A stretch of 8,787 nt of DNA from DAISIL01 sp036822015 (lineage in GTDB: Bacteria > Bacteroidota > Bacteroidia > Cytophagales > Bernardetiaceae). This document shows, piece by piece, positions 6,183-8,787 of the stretch (within the stretch, counting starts at the first letter, position 1; every line of letters starts with the position of its first letter). The notes beneath the pieces are model-generated. The model searched no databases and had not been told where the DNA came from. It worked only from the letters and a program-made list of their open reading frames with translations. The DNA lies in assembly GCA_036822015.1 (NCBI GenBank), contig DAISIL010000086.1:1-8787 (forward strand), given 5' to 3'. A program made the translations under genes and the position numbers.

Positions 6183-8672
6183 ATGAAGATGAACTATTTT
6201 ACTCCGTTGTTTGGGTTACTGCTCCTTGCCCTGGGACTCGGCATGAGTGCGCAGGCCCAACACACCCACCACCGCAACTGCCACGCGATGGAACACCTCG
6301 AGTACCTCAAAGCCCAAGACCCTCAATATGCCCAGCGTATGGCTGCCATCGAAGAGCATACCAACGAGTTTATTGCGCGCAGCCGTACACAACGCACAGA
6401 GGGACAGGTGATTACGATTCCTGTCGTTGTTCATATCATTTACCGAACAAGTCAGGAAAATATTTCTTTGGCTCAAATTCAGTCGCAGATTGATGTCCTT
6501 AATGCGGATTTTCGTCGCCTCAACAGCGATGCCTCCAACACCCCTGCCGAGTTTGCGGGTTTGGCTGCCGATATTGAAGTAGAGTTTGCCCTGGCAACGA
6601 CCGACCCCAACGGCAATGCCACCAACGGCGTAACGCGCAAATCCAGCACCCGAACTAGCTGGGGAACCAACAACGAAATGAAGTTTGCCTCCAGCGGTGG
6701 TGTAAATGCCTGGCCCACCGATCAGTACCTCAATATGTGGGTTTGTAACATCGGCGGTGGTATTTTGGGTTATGCCCAGTTTCCGGGCGGAGCAGCGGCT
6801 ACGGATGGTGTCGTAATGTCGCCACAGTATTTTGGTAGCTCTGATTATGGTAGCAACTTTTATTTGTCGGCTCCCTTCGATAAGGGGCGCACGACGACGC
6901 ATGAAGTCGGACACTGGCTCAATCTACGCCACATCTGGGGCGATGGTGGTTGTTCTGTCGATGACTTTGTGAGCGATACACCTACGGCAGGTGCGCCCAA
7001 CTACGGCTGTCCCAGCTATCCGTCTTCCTCTTGTGGTTCCAGCGATATGTTCATGAACTACATGGACTACGTCAATGACAACTGTATGAACATGTTTTCG
7101 CAAGGACAAAAAACACGGATGCGGGCTTTGTTTGCTGCCGGTGGGGCGCGGGCTAGCTTCGCGACAAGCAACGGCGGCGGTGGAACGCCCACCTACTGCA
7201 CCTCGCGAGGCAACGACGCTAGCTACGAATGGATCGCCGGTGTAAGCATCGGTAATTTCAGCAACACCTCCGGAGGAGCCAGCTACACCGACTTCACCGC
7301 GCAAACTGTGAGCCTCGAGGCAGGACAAAACTACAGCGTGAGCCTAACGCCAGGCTTTGCTTCTTCGTCTTACAACGAGTACTGGAAAATTTGGATCGAC
7401 TTCAATGAAGATGGCGACTTTGAGGATGCCGGTGAGTTGGTTTTTGATGCGGGTAGTTTGAGCAACACCACCGTTAATGGTTCGTTGAATATCCCCAACG
7501 GAACCGCTGGCACCACAACCCGTATGCGGGTTTCGATGAAATACAACGGAGCGCAAACTTCCTGTGAGTCATTTGCTTACGGAGAAGTAGAAGATTATAC
7601 CGTAAGCATTACGGCTGCGGCGGCTCCCTCCTGTGGCACGCCTTCGGGATTGTTTGCCTCTGCCATCACGACAACAACTTTTACGCTCAACTGGGGCGGG
7701 GTAACGGGTGTGAGCAGCTACGATGTCCGTCTGCGTCCGTCGGGATCGACTGCCTGGATCGACTTCACGGGACAATCAGGTACGTCTTTGAGTCTTACCG
7801 GTGCCTCACCCGCGACTACGTATGAGTACCAAGTCCGTGCTGTATGCAGCGGAACGGCTGGCAGCTACTCGGCTTCAGCTTTCGTAACCACGGCAGCGGC
7901 AACGGTGAGCTACTGCGCATCCAGTGCCAACAACGATGCTTATCTCTGGATCAATAGCTTCACTCTCGGGAGCATCAACAACACCTCGGGCCGCAACGGT
8001 GGTTATGCCAATTTCACCAACCTCAGCACGACCCTCCAACGCGGCAGTGCGTATTCGCTTTCGATTGGCGTGGGCCGCCAGGGAAGCTACCGCACGGCTT
8101 ACCGCGTCTGGATCGACTACAACCAGGACGGCGATTTTGATGATGCCGGCGAACTGATCTATAACCGCGCCCGCACGACCAGCACCAACATCAGCGGATC
8201 TTTCACCGTCCCGACAACAGCCGCCCTCGGCACAACCCGTATGCGTGTTTCGATGAAGTACGATGCTAGCCCCACACCCTGCGAAACCTTTGCTTATGGC
8301 GAAGTGGAAGACTACACGGTCAATATCACTGGCGTGAGTGCAGTGGCTTATGGCTTGGAGATTGACCATGGACAAACGGCACGCGCCCCACAGATCGGCA
8401 CTGGAAATGAGGATTTGGTCTATGATGAAATTGGTGTCATGCGCGAACTGGTACTCTATCCCGTACCTACACAAACGGTTCTTCATGTCCGCTCCGATTA
8501 CCAAACGGGAGATTTGCGCATCTACGATATGCTCGGCAAGGTAGTGCTGGAGCGGCCCGTGAGTGGCAATAGCACTTCGGTAAACGTACAAGCCTTACCT
8601 GCTGGCTCCTACATCCTCTCCATCACCGATGGAGAACACATCACACGCCGCAAATTTGTAAAGCAGCAGTAA
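6183..8672 (+). CDS. Secreted M43-type (cytophagalysin/pappalysin) zinc metalloprotease with GEVED-Fn3-GEVED and T9SS sorting domain
   Basis: This 829-residue preproprotein is exported by Sec and then T9SS. Residues 1-25 are a signal peptide ending A-Q-A. A short propeptide (about 26-73) contains Cys33 in a HHRNC context, a candidate cysteine switch. The catalytic domain (about 74-325) has the zinc site HEVGHWLNLRH (240-250) with Glu241 as general base, and NYMDY with Met294 as the likely Met-turn. Cys257, 276, 284 and 301 are spaced as expected for two disulfides of the family. Then come a GEVED domain (338-476), an Fn3 domain (about 484-573), a second GEVED (577-715), and a C-terminal T9SS type A sorting domain (about 756-829, LVLYPVP...GSYIL...RRKFV). 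Each GEVED carries a DxNxDGDFxD loop (406-415, 645-654), probably calcium-binding. The frame stays open upstream to 6108, but the promoter lies there and the signal peptide favours ATG 6183; ATG 6189 is also possible. Substrate unknown. Confidence 0.94.
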   Translation: MKMNYFTPLFGLLLLALGLGMSAQAQHTHHRNCHAMEHLEYLKAQDPQYAQRMAAIEEHTNEFIARSRTQRTEGQVITIPVVVHIIYRTSQENISLAQIQSQIDVLNADFRRLNSDASNTPAEFAGLAADIEVEFALATTDPNGNATNGVTRKSSTRTSWGTNNEMKFASSGGVNAWPTDQYLNMWVCNIGGGILGYAQFPGGAAATDGVVMSPQYFGSSDYGSNFYLSAPFDKGRTTTHEVGHWLNLRHIWGDGGCSVDDFVSDTPTAGAPNYGCPSYPSSSCGSSDMFMNYMDYVNDNCMNMFSQGQKTRMRALFAAGGARASFATSNGGGGTPTYCTSRGNDASYEWIAGVSIGNFSNTSGGASYTDFTAQTVSLEAGQNYSVSLTPGFASSSYNEYWKIWIDFNEDGDFEDAGELVFDAGSLSNTTVNGSLNIPNGTAGTTTRMRVSMKYNGAQTSCESFAYGEVEDYTVSITAAAAPSCGTPSGLFASAITTTTFTLNWGGVTGVSSYDVRLRPSGSTAWIDFTGQSGTSLSLTGASPATTYEYQVRAVCSGTAGSYSASAFVTTAAATVSYCASSANNDAYLWINSFTLGSINNTSGRNGGYANFTNLSTTLQRGSAYSLSIGVGRQGSYRTAYRVWIDYNQDGDFDDAGELIYNRARTTSTNISGSFTVPTTAALGTTRMRVSMKYDASPTPCETFAYGEVEDYTVNITGVSAVAYGLEIDHGQTARAPQIGTGNEDLVYDEIGVMRELVLYPVPTQTVLHVRSDYQTGDLRIYDMLGKVVLERPVSGNSTSVNVQALPAGSYILSITDGEHITRRKFVKQQ

Positions 8673-8700
8673 GTCACCGTTTTTGCTGTTTTTAACTACT

Positions 8701-8734
8701 AACCCCGGAGGTAATCATACCTGCGGGGTTTTTT
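8701..8734 (+). terminator. Intrinsic terminator of the metalloprotease gene
   Basis: The left arm AACCCCGGAGGTA (8701-8713) pairs with the right arm TACCTGCGGGGTT (8718-8730) around an ATCA loop, with one G/G mismatch (8708/8723). A run of six T residues (8729-8734) follows. It begins 28 nt after the stop codon at 8672. The last 53 bp of the window beyond it hold nothing I can identify. Confidence 0.9.
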
Positions 8735-8787
8735 AGTGTTTAATTTTTTCATTTAGATAGCTGCTGATTTATTTCTCGTATGATTTC

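Noticed and set aside
7875..8591. Long minus-strand open frame (238 codons) inside the protease gene
   Set aside because: It lies opposite strongly conserved GEVED and sorting-domain coding sequence, has no recognisable domain, and reflects codon bias of the real gene. The 6216-6914 minus frame is rejected for the same reason.
1..8787. CRISPR array, tRNA or rRNA gene, insertion sequence, defence cluster
   Set aside because: No regular direct repeats with spacers, no tRNA-like clover-leaf, no transposase or terminal inverted repeats, and no nuclease or toxin-antitoxin gene pair were seen.

Overview
The window looks like a chromosomal segment of a Bacteroidota bacterium. Three independent signs agree: a C-terminal type IX secretion (T9SS) sorting domain, which is essentially confined to that phylum; upstream elements matching the Bacteroidota sigma consensus (TTTG, about 20 bp, TAnnTTTG); and no convincing Shine-Dalgarno sequences before the starts. 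Coding DNA is roughly balanced in GC and the main spacer is strongly AT-rich. The class cannot be fixed by eye; a Saprospiria, Chitinophagia or Cytophagia lineage is a reasonable guess.

Layout. Positions 1-1768 (minus) hold a 3'-truncated mnmG (tRNA wobble-uridine modification), directly downstream of a MoxR-family AAA+ ATPase (1782-2732, minus), 13 bp apart and probably cotranscribed. A 66-bp divergent spacer (2733-2798) separates moxR from priA (2799-5309, plus), the replication-restart helicase. priA ends exactly where a convergent small lipoprotein gene ends (5310-5762, minus). A 420-bp AT-rich regulatory spacer (5763-6182) follows. It carries a -7 box for the lipoprotein, repeated TTTTGTCG-type motifs, a perfect palindrome, and a full consensus promoter for the last gene. 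That gene (6183-8672, plus) encodes a large secreted M43/cytophagalysin-type metalloprotease with two GEVED domains flanking an Fn3 domain and a T9SS sorting domain. A strong intrinsic terminator (8701-8734) closes it.

Functionally the left half is housekeeping (tRNA modification, chaperone-like ATPase, replication restart). The right half is cell-envelope and secreted: a putative periplasm- or surface-anchored lipoprotein and an exported protease. No mobile element, CRISPR array, RNA gene or clear defence system is visible. The most interesting material is regulatory: twin -7 boxes 4-5 nt from the two divergent ATGs (possible leaderless transcripts), the repeated motif upstream of the lipoprotein, and a promoter lying inside the longest open frame of the protease, which fixes its start.
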